Positions 53,277 to 62,951 of a DNA stretch of 64,000 nucleotides are shown here, piece after piece. Below the pieces are notes generated by a model. That model was not told the DNA's origin. It did no database searches and saw nothing but the letters and a program-made list of their open reading frames with translations. The position numbers and the translations under genes are program-made. This stretch comes from CBDBZL01 sp965213545 (GTDB taxonomy: Bacteria > Pseudomonadota > Alphaproteobacteria > Sphingomonadales > Sphingomonadaceae), in the NCBI GenBank assembly GCA_965213545.1, contig CBDBZL010000002.1:930001-994000 (forward strand). Direction: 5' to 3'. How positions within the stretch are numbered: position 1 is the stretch's first letter; each line of letters begins with the position of its first letter.

Positions 53277-54629
53277 TCAGCTCTGCCGCCGCCTGCGCCG
53301 CTTGGGAAGCAGGTGCTTCATTTCCTTGGTTTCGCCGACATGAAGATGCGCGCCGATATCCTCCACGCTGCGCATGAAGCGCACGGTGGTCACCCCGTGC
53401 ACCAGGATGGACATCAGAATGGCGACGGTAACACCTGCCCATAGCGTGTCCAACTGGGCGAAATCGGCCTTGTTCTGCCCGTAGGCGAGATAGTAGATCG
53501 AACCCATTCCGCGGATGCCCAGGAAAGCCACCGCCACCCTGCCGTGGATCGGGAGATTGTTGACGCTTTCGCCCAACAGACCGGTCACCGGGCGGATGAT
53601 GAAGACCAGCAGCAACGCCATCGCCGCCGTGGGCCAGTCGAGCGCATCGAGCACCCCCGAGGCGAGCATCCCGCCAAAGGCAAACAGCACGAAGACCAGC
53701 ACGATCTTCTCGATCTGGTCGATAAAGTGATGCGTGATCTTGTGATAGCGGCTGCGGTTCTCGAGCTGGCGCAAGGTCACCGCGCCGACGAATACCGCGA
53801 GGAAACCGTAGCCCTCGATGATCTCGGCCACGCCGTAGGCAAGCAGCAGCGCGCCAAGAACGATCAGCCCCTCGCTGGTCGAATATTCGCTGATCGAGAC
53901 GTGGGGGGCGGCCTCTTCCTCCTCTTCTTCGAGCATTTCCTCGACGCCGCGCTCGAAGACATACCACGCCGCCGCGCGGCCCACCGCGTAGCCCATCGCG
54001 CAGCCAGCGAGGATCCGCCACACCACGTCGAGCGCGAACCACTGCACGGTCCAGCCGCCCAAAGCGGTCATCCCCACCGCGGCGATGGCAAGATAGGTAA
54101 AGGGGAAGGCAAGCCCGTCATTGAGACCCGCTTCCACGGTGAGCGAGAAGCGCACGTCGTGGCGTTCGTTCTCGCCCGGGGGGCCGACCGAGACAGCGCG
54201 CGCGAGCACCGGATCGGTCGGCGCGAGCGCTGCGCCCAGCAGGATCGCCGATGCCGGTGCCAGGCCCATCGCCCACCAGCCCCACAACGCGACGAATATG
54301 ATGGTCAGCGGCATGGTGATCGCCAGAAGCGGCCAGACCTGCTTCCAGTTGCTCCACGACACCGGCCGGTCGATGGCGATGCCGGCCGCCATCAGCGAGA
54401 CGATGACGATGAACTCGGTTACGTATTCCAATGCGATCGCATCGATCCAGTCGCTCGCCGGGTTAAGGTCGGGCAGACCCAGCGGCAGCGCGAACACCGC
54501 ATAGCCCACCGCGACATAGACGATCGGCAGCGAAATATAGGTGAAGCGGGTCAGCCCCCGCTCGAGCGCAACCGCCACCATCAACCCCAGACCGAGCAGC
54601 GCGAATACAAGGATCCGGGGGTCGTTCAC
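53277..54629 (-). CDS. CPA1/NhaP-type Na+(K+)/H+ antiporter
   Basis: 450 residues, about twelve helices. The ion site region reads TVEAGLNDGLAFPFTYLA with the ND pair of the NhaP type, and ALAPTDPVLARAVSVG is the conserved helix 4-5 segment. A glutamate-rich loop (EEMLEEEEEEAAPHV) follows residue 230. Ends with a basic RRRRRQS. It interrupts the tig-clpP neighbourhood on the opposite strand. Confidence 0.9.
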   Translation of the reverse strand: MNDPRILVFALLGLGLMVAVALERGLTRFTYISLPIVYVAVGYAVFALPLGLPDLNPASDWIDAIALEYVTEFIVIVSLMAAGIAIDRPVSWSNWKQVWPLLAITMPLTIIFVALWGWWAMGLAPASAILLGAALAPTDPVLARAVSVGPPGENERHDVRFSLTVEAGLNDGLAFPFTYLAIAAVGMTALGGWTVQWFALDVVWRILAGCAMGYAVGRAAAWYVFERGVEEMLEEEEEEAAPHVSISEYSTSEGLIVLGALLLAYGVAEIIEGYGFLAVFVGAVTLRQLENRSRYHKITHHFIDQIEKIVLVFVLFAFGGMLASGVLDALDWPTAAMALLLVFIIRPVTGLLGESVNNLPIHGRVAVAFLGIRGMGSIYYLAYGQNKADFAQLDTLWAGVTVAILMSILVHGVTTVRFMRSVEDIGAHLHVGETKEMKHLLPKRRRRRQS

Positions 54630-54786
54630 TCATGCGCCGGTAGGCCCTCGGTTCGACAAAGCAAGGGTTTGCACGATATCGCCGGGTTTCATCGCAGCCG
54701 GCGGGTGCGCGGTCGGTGCGCGCCGGGCTTGAACATCGCTCCTGCCCGCGCGACATAGCGCGCCACAGCCAGAACGAAGGAATCAT

Positions 54787-55470
54787 ATGCTAGACCTGTT
54801 CGGTGACAGCCGCGACCGCTTCACCACCGATCCCATCACCGGCGCGCTTGTTCCGGTGGTCGTGGAATCGACCAGCCGCGGGGAGCGCAGCTTCGACATC
54901 TTCAGCCGCCTGCTGCGCGAGCGGATCGTGTTCGTCACCGGCCCAGTCGAGGATGGGATGGCGAGCCTCATTGTCGCCCAGCTGCTGTTCCTGGAAAGCG
55001 AGAACAGTCAGGACATCTCGATGTATATCAACTCGCCGGGCGGGGTGATCACCGCGGGCATGGCGATCCACGACACGATGGCCTATATCAAGCCCAAGGT
55101 GCGCACGGTTTGTGTGGGCCAGGCGGCCTCGATGGGCAGTTTCCTGCTGTGCGCGGGCGAGCCGGGAATGCGCGTGGCGCTGCCCAATGCGCGGATCATG
55201 GTCCATCAGCCCTCCGGCGGCGCACGTGGCATGGCTTCGGACATCGAGATCCAGGCCAAGGAAATCCTGCGCGTCCGCCAGCGGATGAACGAGCTTTACG
55301 TGCGCTATACCGGCCAGAGCCTGACCGATATCGAGAAGGCATTGGATCGCGACACCTTTCTCGAGGCCGAGGAAGCCAAGGCGTTCGGCATCGTCGATGC
55401 GGTGTTCGCGCATCGACCCAAGGAAGACGAGGCGGGCGATGTCACCGGCTCGGGCGGAGCACCGGCCTGA
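54787..55470 (+). CDS. clpP: ATP-dependent Clp protease proteolytic subunit
   Basis: 227-residue serine protease. Ser in GQAASMGSFLLCAG, His in MVHQPSGGARG and Asp in LDRDTFLEAEEA complete the triad. The ATG at 54787 has AAGGA ahead of it. Forms two heptameric rings that degrade proteins fed by ClpX, encoded 157 bp downstream. C-terminal tail is about 20 residues longer than E. coli ClpP and acidic/Gly-rich. Confidence 0.97.
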   Translation: MLDLFGDSRDRFTTDPITGALVPVVVESTSRGERSFDIFSRLLRERIVFVTGPVEDGMASLIVAQLLFLESENSQDISMYINSPGGVITAGMAIHDTMAYIKPKVRTVCVGQAASMGSFLLCAGEPGMRVALPNARIMVHQPSGGARGMASDIEIQAKEILRVRQRMNELYVRYTGQSLTDIEKALDRDTFLEAEEAKAFGIVDAVFAHRPKEDEAGDVTGSGGAPA

Positions 55471-55627
55471 CCGATATCAAAGCAGCCGCGTTCTTCATCC
55501 TTCGGCAATGCCTTGGTGGTAAGGAGGCGGCCGGCGTTGATTATGCCGGGCTTGAGGTTACATTGATCAGGGACGATTCCCCGCGCGGGCCGCGTTGCGA
55601 CCTTACCTGCGCGTCCAGGACGAGAGT

Positions 55628-56893
55628 ATGACCAAGTTGAGCGGATCGGATAGCAAGAGCACCCTTTATTGCAGCTTCTGCGGCAAGTCGCAGCACGAAG
55701 TGCGCAAGCTGATTGCCGGTCCCACCGTGTTCATCTGCGACGAATGCGTGGAGCTGTGCAACGACATCATCCGCGAAGAGGCCAAGGGCAGCATCGCGGG
55801 CAAGAAGGGTGGCGGCATCCCTACGCCGGCGGAGATTTGCGGCACGCTCGATGATTACGTCATCGGTCAGGACCGCGCCAAGCGGGTGCTTTCGGTTGCC
55901 GTCCACAACCATTACAAACGGCTCAAGCATGGCGGCAAGTCGGGCGAGGTGGAGCTTGCCAAGTCGAACATCCTGCTGGTCGGACCCACCGGTTCGGGCA
56001 AGACCTTGCTGGCCCAGACGCTAGCGCGCACCTTCGATGTGCCCTTCACCATGGCTGATGCCACCACGCTGACCGAGGCGGGCTACGTCGGCGAGGATGT
56101 CGAGAACATCATCCTCAAGCTGCTTCAGGCGTCCGACTACAACGTGGAAAAGGCGCAGCACGGCATCGTCTATATCGACGAGATCGACAAGATCACCCGC
56201 AAGGCGGAGAACCCGTCGATCACTCGCGACGTGTCGGGGGAAGGCGTGCAGCAGGCGCTCCTGAAGCTGATGGAGGGCACCACCGCCAGCGTGCCGCCGC
56301 AGGGCGGGCGCAAGCATCCCCAGCAGGAGTTCCTCCAGGTCGACACGACCAATATTCTGTTCATCTGCGGCGGCGCCTTCGCCGGGCTCGAGAAGATCAT
56401 CGGCGACCGGCTGCAGAAGCGCTCGATCGGTTTTGGTGCCAATGTCGCCGAGCCGAGCAAGGCCAAGATTGGCGCGCTGCTCGAAAAGTGCGAGCCCGAA
56501 GACCTGCTCAAGTTCGGGTTGATCCCCGAATTCGTCGGTCGCCTGCCGGTCATTGCCACGCTGCATGACCTGGACGAGGCGGCGCTCGTCACCATCCTCC
56601 AGCAACCCAAGAATGCGCTGGTCAAGCAATATGCCAAGCTCTTCGAGCTTGAGGATGTCGAGCTCGCCTTCACCGACGACGCGCTTTCGGCAATTGCCGA
56701 ACGGGCGATCAAGCGCAAAACCGGCGCGAGGGGCCTGCGCTCGATTGTCGAGGGCCTGCTGCTCGACACGATGTTCGACCTGCCGGGTATGGAGGACGTG
56801 GTCGAGGTGGTCATCGACAAGGATGTGGTCGAGGGTCGCAAGGAACCGGTCCGCGTGCTCGGCAACGGCAAGAAGAACGAGGCGGCGGCTTGA
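55628..56893 (+). CDS. clpX: ATP-dependent Clp protease ATPase subunit ClpX
   Basis: 421-residue AAA+ unfoldase. N-terminal zinc domain has CSFCGK and CDECVELC, Walker A is GPTGSGKT, Walker B YIDEIDKI, and pore-loop-like GYVGEDVE plus the RKTGARGLRSIVEG sensor II region are present. The ATG at 55628 gives the canonical start MTKLSGSDSKSTLYCSFC. Works with ClpP; in alphaproteobacteria ClpXP also degrades cell-cycle regulators such as CtrA. Confidence 0.97.
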   Translation: MTKLSGSDSKSTLYCSFCGKSQHEVRKLIAGPTVFICDECVELCNDIIREEAKGSIAGKKGGGIPTPAEICGTLDDYVIGQDRAKRVLSVAVHNHYKRLKHGGKSGEVELAKSNILLVGPTGSGKTLLAQTLARTFDVPFTMADATTLTEAGYVGEDVENIILKLLQASDYNVEKAQHGIVYIDEIDKITRKAENPSITRDVSGEGVQQALLKLMEGTTASVPPQGGRKHPQQEFLQVDTTNILFICGGAFAGLEKIIGDRLQKRSIGFGANVAEPSKAKIGALLEKCEPEDLLKFGLIPEFVGRLPVIATLHDLDEAALVTILQQPKNALVKQYAKLFELEDVELAFTDDALSAIAERAIKRKTGARGLRSIVEGLLLDTMFDLPGMEDVVEVVIDKDVVEGRKEPVRVLGNGKKNEAAA

Positions 56894-57074
56894 GAGCCGA
56901 TTGACGCCGATCCAGGCGAGCAGTTCGATCGGTGGCGCGGACCGGTCATAAATTGACCTGCGGTTTTCAGGTTATTCGCGCGTTGTGTGTATTCCCGGCC
57001 CGCTCGCAATCGAGACCCTTGAGCGTGAGCTTGTCTACACCGGACCTCGGATCCCAATCACCGTGTCCATCGTC

Positions 57075-57113
57075 AAAAAAACCCCCACCGCGGGTCACGC
57101 GGCGGGGGTTTTT
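57075..57113. terminator. Bidirectional rho-independent terminator between clpX and fasciclin gene
   Basis: A GC-rich stem (ACCCCCACCGC / GCGGCGGGGGT, one bulge) with loop GGGTCAC, flanked by an A-run on the left and a T-run on the right (AAAAA ... TTTTT), lies in the gap between the convergent clpX and fasciclin genes, so it can stop transcription from both sides. Confidence 0.85.
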
Positions 57114-57129
57114 ATTGAAAGAATAAGGA

Positions 57130-57714
57130 TCAGGTTGGCATAGAGACAGTATCGGTGACGTGGATCACACCGTTCGACTGCATGACGTCAGCCTGCGTCA
57201 CCGTTGCGGTTCCGCCGGCGGCATCGACGAGTATGACCGAGTTGCCCGACATCCGCGCGGTCAGATTGCCGCCCGCTACCGTGCGCAAGGTGGCTGATCC
57301 GCCGCCCGCTCTAATCATGTCCATCAGGTCCGACGCGGTCACGCGCCCAGACACCACATGATAGGTCAGGATGTTGGCGAGTTGCGCCCGGTTTTCAGGT
57401 CGCAGCAACGTATCGACGGTGCCTGCGGGCAGCTTGTCGAACGCTGAATTCGTGGGCGCAAAGACGGTGAACGGTCCGGCACCCGAGAGCGTATCGGCCA
57501 GTCCTGCCGCCTGGACCGCGGCCACCAGTGTGGTGTGATCGCGAGAATTGGCAGCGTTCTGGACGATGTTGCGGTTCGAGAACATCTCGGCCCCACCGAC
57601 CATCACGGTGTCGGCACCCATCGCCATGTCATCATCCATGGTATTCATGGCACAGGCGGAAAGTGAGATGGAAGCTACGGATAACAAAGCGAAGTTACGG
57701 ATAGACCTGGTCAT
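57130..57714 (-). CDS. Fasciclin (FAS1)-domain lipoprotein
   Basis: 194 residues. The ATG at 57714 has a GGAG site ahead of it; the lipoprotein signal ends in ISLSAC (Cys near 21). A Met/Asp-rich linker (MNTMDDDMAMGADTVMVGG) precedes one FAS1 domain with GPFTVFAPTNSAFDKLPAGT and ANILTYHVVSGRV and the end YVIHVTD-like GVIHVTDTVSMPT. FAS1 domains mediate adhesion or ligand binding at the cell surface; the ligand here is unknown. Confidence 0.9.
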   Translation of the reverse strand: MTRSIRNFALLSVASISLSACAMNTMDDDMAMGADTVMVGGAEMFSNRNIVQNAANSRDHTTLVAAVQAAGLADTLSGAGPFTVFAPTNSAFDKLPAGTVDTLLRPENRAQLANILTYHVVSGRVTASDLMDMIRAGGGSATLRTVAGGNLTARMSGNSVILVDAAGGTATVTQADVMQSNGVIHVTDTVSMPT

Positions 57715-57898
57715 TTCAAAAATCTCCATATTGGCGCAAGCAGTTAAATAACGCGTCTCCGTCAATACGGCTCCCGATAGCAGTTGGATTGCTTGCCTGG
57801 ACCTTATACCGTGTGAACAGTGATACAGAACGTCTGGCGATACAAGTTCGTCGCAAAAGGGGTTGAACTTGTTTCGGCCCCCGAAGTTGCAGGTTTCC

Positions 57899-58570
57899 CT
57901 AATTATAGACGCAAGTATCGAGCCCGTCGCGCTGCACCACGCCGATCCGCGCTTGGATCGTATCGCCGTATCGCCGGGTGAAGCCCGAAGGGGAGATCAC
58001 TTCCCGGCGCTTGGGTGATGGCAGCGCCGCCGCCATGCGCGCAGCCTCATCCGTGCTCAACTGGTCAGCCGAATGGCCGAAATAGCGCATTGCGCCGGCT
58101 TCCACGCCATAGGTTCCGATCCCGGTCTCGGCGATGTTGAGATAGACCTCCATGATCCGCTCTTTGTCCCACAGGTTTTCGATCAGGAAAGTGAACCACG
58201 CCTCGAGCCCTTTGCGGAACCAGCCACCGCCCTGCCACAGGAAGGCGTTCTTCGCGGTTTGCTGGCTGATCGTGGACCCGCCACGAAACCGTTCGCCCGA
58301 CAGCCGCTCCTCGATCGCCTGCTCGATCGCCTCGCGGTCGAACCCCTGGTGCTCGCAGAACCGGCTGTCCTCCGCCGCGATCACGGCAGCCACCATGTCT
58401 CGGTCGATTCTGCCAAGCGGCGTCCAGTCCTTGGAAAAGCCGTTCTCGTCCATCACCATGGTGGCCGTGACAGGCACCGGAACGAAGCGATAGACGATCA
58501 CCAGCGTCAGGCTGACGAGCATGAACAGGGCCGCCAGCTTGGCGATCCAGCCGAAAACACGAATAATCAT
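57899..58570 (-). CDS. mtgA: Monofunctional peptidoglycan glycosyltransferase
   Basis: 223 residues of GT51. One N-terminal transmembrane helix (LAALFMLVSLTLVIVYRFV), then the active-site Glu in AAEDSRFCEHQGFD, and the GGSTISQQTAKN, KERIMEVYLNIAETG and GVEAGAMRYFG motifs. Polymerises glycan strands from lipid II without a transpeptidase domain. Confidence 0.95.
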   Translation of the reverse strand: MIIRVFGWIAKLAALFMLVSLTLVIVYRFVPVPVTATMVMDENGFSKDWTPLGRIDRDMVAAVIAAEDSRFCEHQGFDREAIEQAIEERLSGERFRGGSTISQQTAKNAFLWQGGGWFRKGLEAWFTFLIENLWDKERIMEVYLNIAETGIGTYGVEAGAMRYFGHSADQLSTDEAARMAAALPSPKRREVISPSGFTRRYGDTIQARIGVVQRDGLDTCVYN

Positions 58571-58699
58571 GCCGCTGCCATAGCGCGCCAGATGCCAGCG
58601 CCAAGACGCTGTTACGGCGGCGCCGGGCTTTGGCTGATTATGTTGCTCGGTCAGCCCTTGCTTCCGAAGCGCGTGCCGATCGAGCGCTCATGCAAGAAA

Positions 58700-59605
58700 C
58701 TAGGCCGCGCTGGGCAGCAGTCTCTCGCCCGCGATCCGCTGCATCGCTTTCTGCAGCTTCTCGAACGCGCGCACCTCGATCTGGCGGATGCGTTCGCGGC
58801 TGACGTCGTAGACCTGGCTCAGTTCCTCCAATGTCTGCGGATTTTCGGTCAGCCGGCGCTCGGTCAGGATATGCTTCTCGCGGTCGTTGAGCGAACCCAT
58901 CGCCTCAATCAGCATGTCGCGGCGCACCTGCGCCTCCTCCTCATTGGCGACCACCACGTCCTGCAACGGACGGTCGTCGGTCAGCCAGTCCTGCCACTGC
59001 CCCGCGCCCTCCTCATCGCCGCGCAACGAGACGTTGAGCGAGGCATCGCCGCCCATCATCATCCGCCGGTTCATGTTGACGACTTCCTGCTCGGGCACGC
59101 CCAGATCGGTGGCGATCTTGGCAACGTCGTCGGGATGGAGATCGGAATCCTCGTATGCCTCAAGCTGCTTCTTCATCCGGCGAAGGTTGAAGAACAGCTT
59201 CTTCTGGGCCGCGGTGGTGCCCATCTTGACCAGGCTCCACGAGCGCAGGATGAACTCCTGCATCGAGGCCTTGATCCACCACATCGCATAGGTGGCAAGA
59301 CGGAAACCACGGTCGGGATCGAACTTCTTGACCCCCTGCATCAGGCCGACATTGCCTTCGGAAATAAGGTCGCTGACCGGCAGGCCATAACCGCGATAAC
59401 CCATGGCGATCTTGGCCACGAGCCGCAGATGGCTGGTGACGAGCTGCGCCGCGGCTTCGGGATCCTCATGCTCGGCATAGCGCTTGGCGAGCATGTATTC
59501 CTGCTCGGGCGTGAGCACGGGAAACTTCTTGATCTCCGCCAAGTAGCGGTTGAGGCTCTGTTCGCCGCCCAGCGCGGGCATCGTGGTTCTGGCAATCTCG
59601 TTCAC
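58700..59605 (-). CDS. rpoH: RNA polymerase heat-shock sigma factor (sigma-32)
   Basis: 301 residues. Region 2 has SHLRLVAKIAMGYRGYGLP, DLISEGNVGLMQGVKKFDP and ATYAMWWIKASMQE; the RpoH box is QKKLFFNLRRMK; region 4 ends with YDVSRERIRQIEVRAFEKLQ. A GTG start is used. Directs transcription of chaperone and protease genes. It lies downstream of rluD on the same strand with a 123-bp gap, where TTGTCT-16-CATAGT is a weak promoter candidate. Confidence 0.96.
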   Translation of the reverse strand: MNEIARTTMPALGGEQSLNRYLAEIKKFPVLTPEQEYMLAKRYAEHEDPEAAAQLVTSHLRLVAKIAMGYRGYGLPVSDLISEGNVGLMQGVKKFDPDRGFRLATYAMWWIKASMQEFILRSWSLVKMGTTAAQKKLFFNLRRMKKQLEAYEDSDLHPDDVAKIATDLGVPEQEVVNMNRRMMMGGDASLNVSLRGDEEGAGQWQDWLTDDRPLQDVVVANEEEAQVRRDMLIEAMGSLNDREKHILTERRLTENPQTLEELSQVYDVSRERIRQIEVRAFEKLQKAMQRIAGERLLPSAA

Positions 59606-59728
59606 TTGCGTCCCAAACCTTTCTGTCGACCTCGCGGGTTCGAGCCTCGTTCGAGCACCCGATTTGTTGCGCGGCCACTATGGACAATGCCGGGTCTTAG
59701 ACAAATATCCGGCAGTTGAGCGATGATT

Positions 59729-60685
59729 TCATCGATATGCATGACCGGTTTCGTCGATCAGTTCCGCCATATCAGCCGGTAACTCGCTACAAAAACGATG
59801 GTTCGTCTCATCAACCGGATGGACAAAACCGAGCGTCTTCGCATGCAGCGCCTGGCGATCAAACTGCAACCGGGCAAGCAATGCACGCAGCTGCGGGCCG
59901 CCCGCACGCCCGTATATTGGATCACCCAATAGCGGGTGACCGATGGACGCGAGGTGAACCCTGATCTGGTGCGTTCTTCCGGTCTCGAGCCGGCAATCGA
60001 CCAGCGCGCAGCCCTCCATAGCCCGGATGAGTTTATAATGGGTTATCGCCCGCTTGCCGCGTGAAGCACGCTCGGGCAGCACCGCCATCTTCTTGCGGTT
60101 GGCAGCAGAGCGCCCGATCAAAGTGTCGATCGTGCCTGAGGCGGGTACCGGCAATCCGTCCACCACGGCGGCATATTCGCGCTCGATCGTATGGTCGGCG
60201 AACTGGCGAGCAAGACCCTCGTGCGCGGCATCGCTCTTGGCGACCACCAGCAGGCCCGAGGTGTCCTTGTCGATCCGGTGCACAATCCCCGGCCGCGCCA
60301 CCCCGCCGATCCCCGAAAGCTGGCCCCGGCAATGGTGCAGCAAGGCGTTGACCAGCGTGCGGTCGCGATTGCCCGCGGCGGGGTGGACGACCATTCCCGC
60401 CGGCTTGTCGACCACCACCAGATGTTCGTCCTCATGGACGATAACCAGGGGGATATCCTGTGGACAAGCCTGTGCACCGGCCGGCGCGGGCAGGTCTATG
60501 CGATAGGGCCAGCCGGGGGCGACCTTGGCCGAAGCGCTGGTGGCGCGCGCATCGGCCACCGTGACCCGGCCCTCGCCGATCAACGCTTTCACCCGTTCCC
60601 GCGACAGGCCGGTTTCCTTGGCCAGCGCCTTGTCGAGCCGATCGCCGGCGGGAAGGGTTCCGGCAAGAGTTCGCGCCTGCGTCAC
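59729..60685 (-). CDS. rluD: RluD-type 23S rRNA pseudouridine synthase
   Basis: 318 residues: S4 domain (RLDKALAKETGLSRERVKALIG), catalytic Asp in IVHRIDKDTSGLLVVAK, and TGRTHQIRVHLASIGHPLLG. Resembles RluD, which modifies helix 69 of 23S rRNA (positions 1911, 1915, 1917 in E. coli). Unlike the paralogue at 30633-31898 it has no long tail. Usual neighbour of rpoH in sphingomonads. Confidence 0.92.
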   Translation of the reverse strand: MTQARTLAGTLPAGDRLDKALAKETGLSRERVKALIGEGRVTVADARATSASAKVAPGWPYRIDLPAPAGAQACPQDIPLVIVHEDEHLVVVDKPAGMVVHPAAGNRDRTLVNALLHHCRGQLSGIGGVARPGIVHRIDKDTSGLLVVAKSDAAHEGLARQFADHTIEREYAAVVDGLPVPASGTIDTLIGRSAANRKKMAVLPERASRGKRAITHYKLIRAMEGCALVDCRLETGRTHQIRVHLASIGHPLLGDPIYGRAGGPQLRALLARLQFDRQALHAKTLGFVHPVDETNHRFCSELPADMAELIDETGHAYR

Positions 60686-60932
60686 CCACGCAAACTAGGC
60701 GCTGCCGACTGCGACGCCAAGCGACGCAGGTGCAGAGGGTTGAATTATGGATTTGGGGGGGGCGATGCGAGAACCGATCGGCCTGCACCGGCCTACCGGT
60801 TGATAGGAGGGCAATTCGATCTGGAACTTCAACGCGCGCGGGGCAGAAGTTTGAGATCATGAAGCCCCTGCCGACTGATCGGCAATAGGCGGTAACCCGT
60901 TGCCCGCCGCCGCCGCAGGGTTAGATAGCACC

Positions 60933-61349
60933 ATGGACACGGTCGCGGTCGATCCCCGAGCAATCGCCATCATGCTGGATGAAGCGCGGGCGGCTTTTCC
61001 CGATGAATGCTGCGGGTTGCTGCTGGGCTCGGGCACAGGGATCGAGCGAGCGGTTCCGGCGCGCAATATCCATGTCTCGCCACGAACCCATTTCGAGATC
61101 GACCCGGCCGCGCTGATCGATGCACATCGCGCCGCGCGCGAGCACGGCCCGCAGGTGCTGGGCTATTACCATTCGCACCCGGCCGGCTCTCCCGCCCCCT
61201 CGGTAACCGACCGGGCGGCCGCGGCGGGCGATGGCGCGGTGTGGGCCATCATCGCAGGCGAACAGGTCGCCTTCTGGCGTGACGAGCCGGACGGTTTCGT
61301 GCCCATCGCATCGCTCGAGGCTCTTCCATCCTCTGACGGGCTTGGTTAA
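60933..61349 (+). CDS. JAMM/MPN-type metalloprotease (Mov34 family)
   Basis: 138 residues. Zinc-binding JAMM motif YYHSHPAGSPAPSVTD with the upstream Glu in FPDECCGLLLG. Bacterial stand-alone members process ubiquitin-like or sulfur-carrier proteins; target not known here. The ATG at 60933 is preferred to an earlier non-ATG codon because it gives normal length. Divergent from rluD. Confidence 0.88.
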   Translation: MDTVAVDPRAIAIMLDEARAAFPDECCGLLLGSGTGIERAVPARNIHVSPRTHFEIDPAALIDAHRAAREHGPQVLGYYHSHPAGSPAPSVTDRAAAAGDGAVWAIIAGEQVAFWRDEPDGFVPIASLEALPSSDGLG

Positions 61350-61450
61350 GGGACGGCTTTGGCCCCTAGACCGGGCGGGGGCGCTAAGAAGCCGACCAGC
61401 TTTGCCGCCCTTTCGTCTCGGTCAAATCCTGCAGGACCTTCAGCCGCTCG

Positions 61451-62104
61451 ATGACCTCCGCCACCGACCTTGCCGCCCTGCTCTGCTCGCGGCTGTGTCA
61501 CGATCTGCTCAGTCCAGTGGCCGCGATCGGCAATGGCTTCGAGCTTATGGCTGACGAGAACGATCCGGAGATGCGCGCAAGCTGCCTGGAGCTGATCGAA
61601 AACAGCGCGCGCTCCAGCGCCGCCAAGCTGCAGTTCTACCGCTTCGCCTATGGATCGCCCGGCTCGCTCGGGGACAGTGTGCCGCTGACCGAGATGCGCG
61701 CGCTCATCGAAGGCCTCGTCGCGGAGACGGGCAAGGTCACGCTCGATTGGGCCGACGCGCCTACCGAGATGATGCGCACGCCGGTCAAGATCCTGCTTGG
61801 CCTTGCCGCCACCGGCGCTGCGTCGCTGGTGCGCGGTGGCGAGCTGACCATAGGGGCCGAAACCCATGATGGCTTGAGTGAGATCGCGATCCGTGCATCG
61901 GGACCGCGCATTGCCTTCGACCCCATAATCGGCCGCGCTTTGGAAGGCGCGCTCGATGACAATGAGGTCAGCGCGCACACCGCGCCGGCGCATTTGCTCT
62001 GTCTGCTGGCGGCCGAACTGGGGGGAAGCATCCAGTATGCGCTGACCGACGACGCGCTGGTTCTGGGAGCCATGCTGCCGGGTACCACGGGTATGGTTGG
62101 TTGA
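61451..62104 (+). CDS. chpT: Histidine phosphotransferase ChpT
   Basis: 217 residues. Phospho-acceptor His17 in LCSRLCHDLLSPVAAIGNG, followed by a DHp-like helical hairpin and a degenerate ATPase-like domain, as in Caulobacter ChpT. It relays phosphate from CckA to CtrA and CpdR, controlling cell cycle and ClpXP proteolysis. Lies between the MPN protease and an amidase gene. Confidence 0.92.
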   Translation: MTSATDLAALLCSRLCHDLLSPVAAIGNGFELMADENDPEMRASCLELIENSARSSAAKLQFYRFAYGSPGSLGDSVPLTEMRALIEGLVAETGKVTLDWADAPTEMMRTPVKILLGLAATGAASLVRGGELTIGAETHDGLSEIAIRASGPRIAFDPIIGRALEGALDDNEVSAHTAPAHLLCLLAAELGGSIQYALTDDALVLGAMLPGTTGMVG

Positions 62105-62135
62105 TCGCTCGCTCGCCCGCTCGGTCCGGCCTAAA

Positions 62136-62858
62136 ATGAGCACGCCGCCGGGCTCCGATCCGCTGGTCCATCGCCGCGCTCCCTCGCCCAATTTCGACCA
62201 GCGCGAGCTGCCTATCAGCATGGTGGTGCTGCACTATACCGAGATGCCCGAGCCCGGTTCGGCGCTGGCCAAGATGTGCGATCCGCAAAGCAAGGTGAGC
62301 GCGCATTACCTCATCACCGAGGCGGGCGAGGTGATCGGCTTGATCGATGAGGCCAAGCGCGCCTGGCACGCGGGCGTCAGCTACTGGCGGGGGATACGCG
62401 ACATCAACTCCGCCTCGATCGGCATCGAACTCGATCACCCCGGTCACCTGCACGGCTACCGGGCTTTCAGCGATGCCCAGTTCGAAGCGCTGGTGCCGCT
62501 GCTCCATCGCATCGTGACCACGCACAATATCCCGCGGGCCAATGTCATCGGCCATTCAGATGTGGCACCGCTACGCAAGATCGACCCGGGCGAGCTGTTT
62601 CCCTGGGACCGCCTGGCTCGCTACCGCCTGTGCCTTGCCCGGCCCGAAAAGCTGCCGCTCGGCGATCCGTTCGACAATGACGGGGCGTTCTATCTGGCGC
62701 TCGAACGGTTCGGCTACGACATCACCGATGGCCGCAAGGCGGTTGAGGCATTCCAGCGCCGCTGGCGTCCCGGCTCCATCAATGGCGAGATTGATGGCGA
62801 ATTGCGGGCGATCTTGTTTCAGCTCCTCCTGGATCGTGACCGCGGCCTTGCAAGGTAA
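62136..62858 (+). CDS. N-acetylmuramoyl-L-alanine amidase (AmiD/Amidase_2 type)
   Basis: 240 residues. Zinc ligands expected at His in VVLHYTEM, His in GHSDVAPLRKIDPGELFPW and the Asp that follows; the middle RAWHAGVSYWRG and SASIGIELDHPG are typical. A C-terminal peptidoglycan-binding-like segment (LERFGYDITDGRKAVEAFQRR) follows. No obvious signal peptide, which is unusual for AmiD; the ATG at 62136 is chosen to avoid overlap with chpT, though an upstream in-frame codon exists. Cleaves the amide between MurNAc and the stem peptide. Confidence 0.88.
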   Translation: MSTPPGSDPLVHRRAPSPNFDQRELPISMVVLHYTEMPEPGSALAKMCDPQSKVSAHYLITEAGEVIGLIDEAKRAWHAGVSYWRGIRDINSASIGIELDHPGHLHGYRAFSDAQFEALVPLLHRIVTTHNIPRANVIGHSDVAPLRKIDPGELFPWDRLARYRLCLARPEKLPLGDPFDNDGAFYLALERFGYDITDGRKAVEAFQRRWRPGSINGEIDGELRAILFQLLLDRDRGLAR

Positions 62859-62917
62859 CGGGGCAGACAACAGCAAATCACGCGGCCAGGTAACGGGGCC
62901 TTGCCGACATCGCGGCC

Positions 62918-62945
62918 TTGTCAGACAACGTTGTCTCGCTAGATA
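62918..62945 (+). promoter_or_regulatory. Promoter of RNase P RNA gene
   Basis: TTGTCA at 62918-62923, a 16-bp spacer and TAGATA at 62940-62945, with the first base of the RNA (62952) seven nucleotides later. Good agreement with a sigma-70 promoter. Confidence 0.7.
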
Positions 62946-62951
62946 AGCGGC

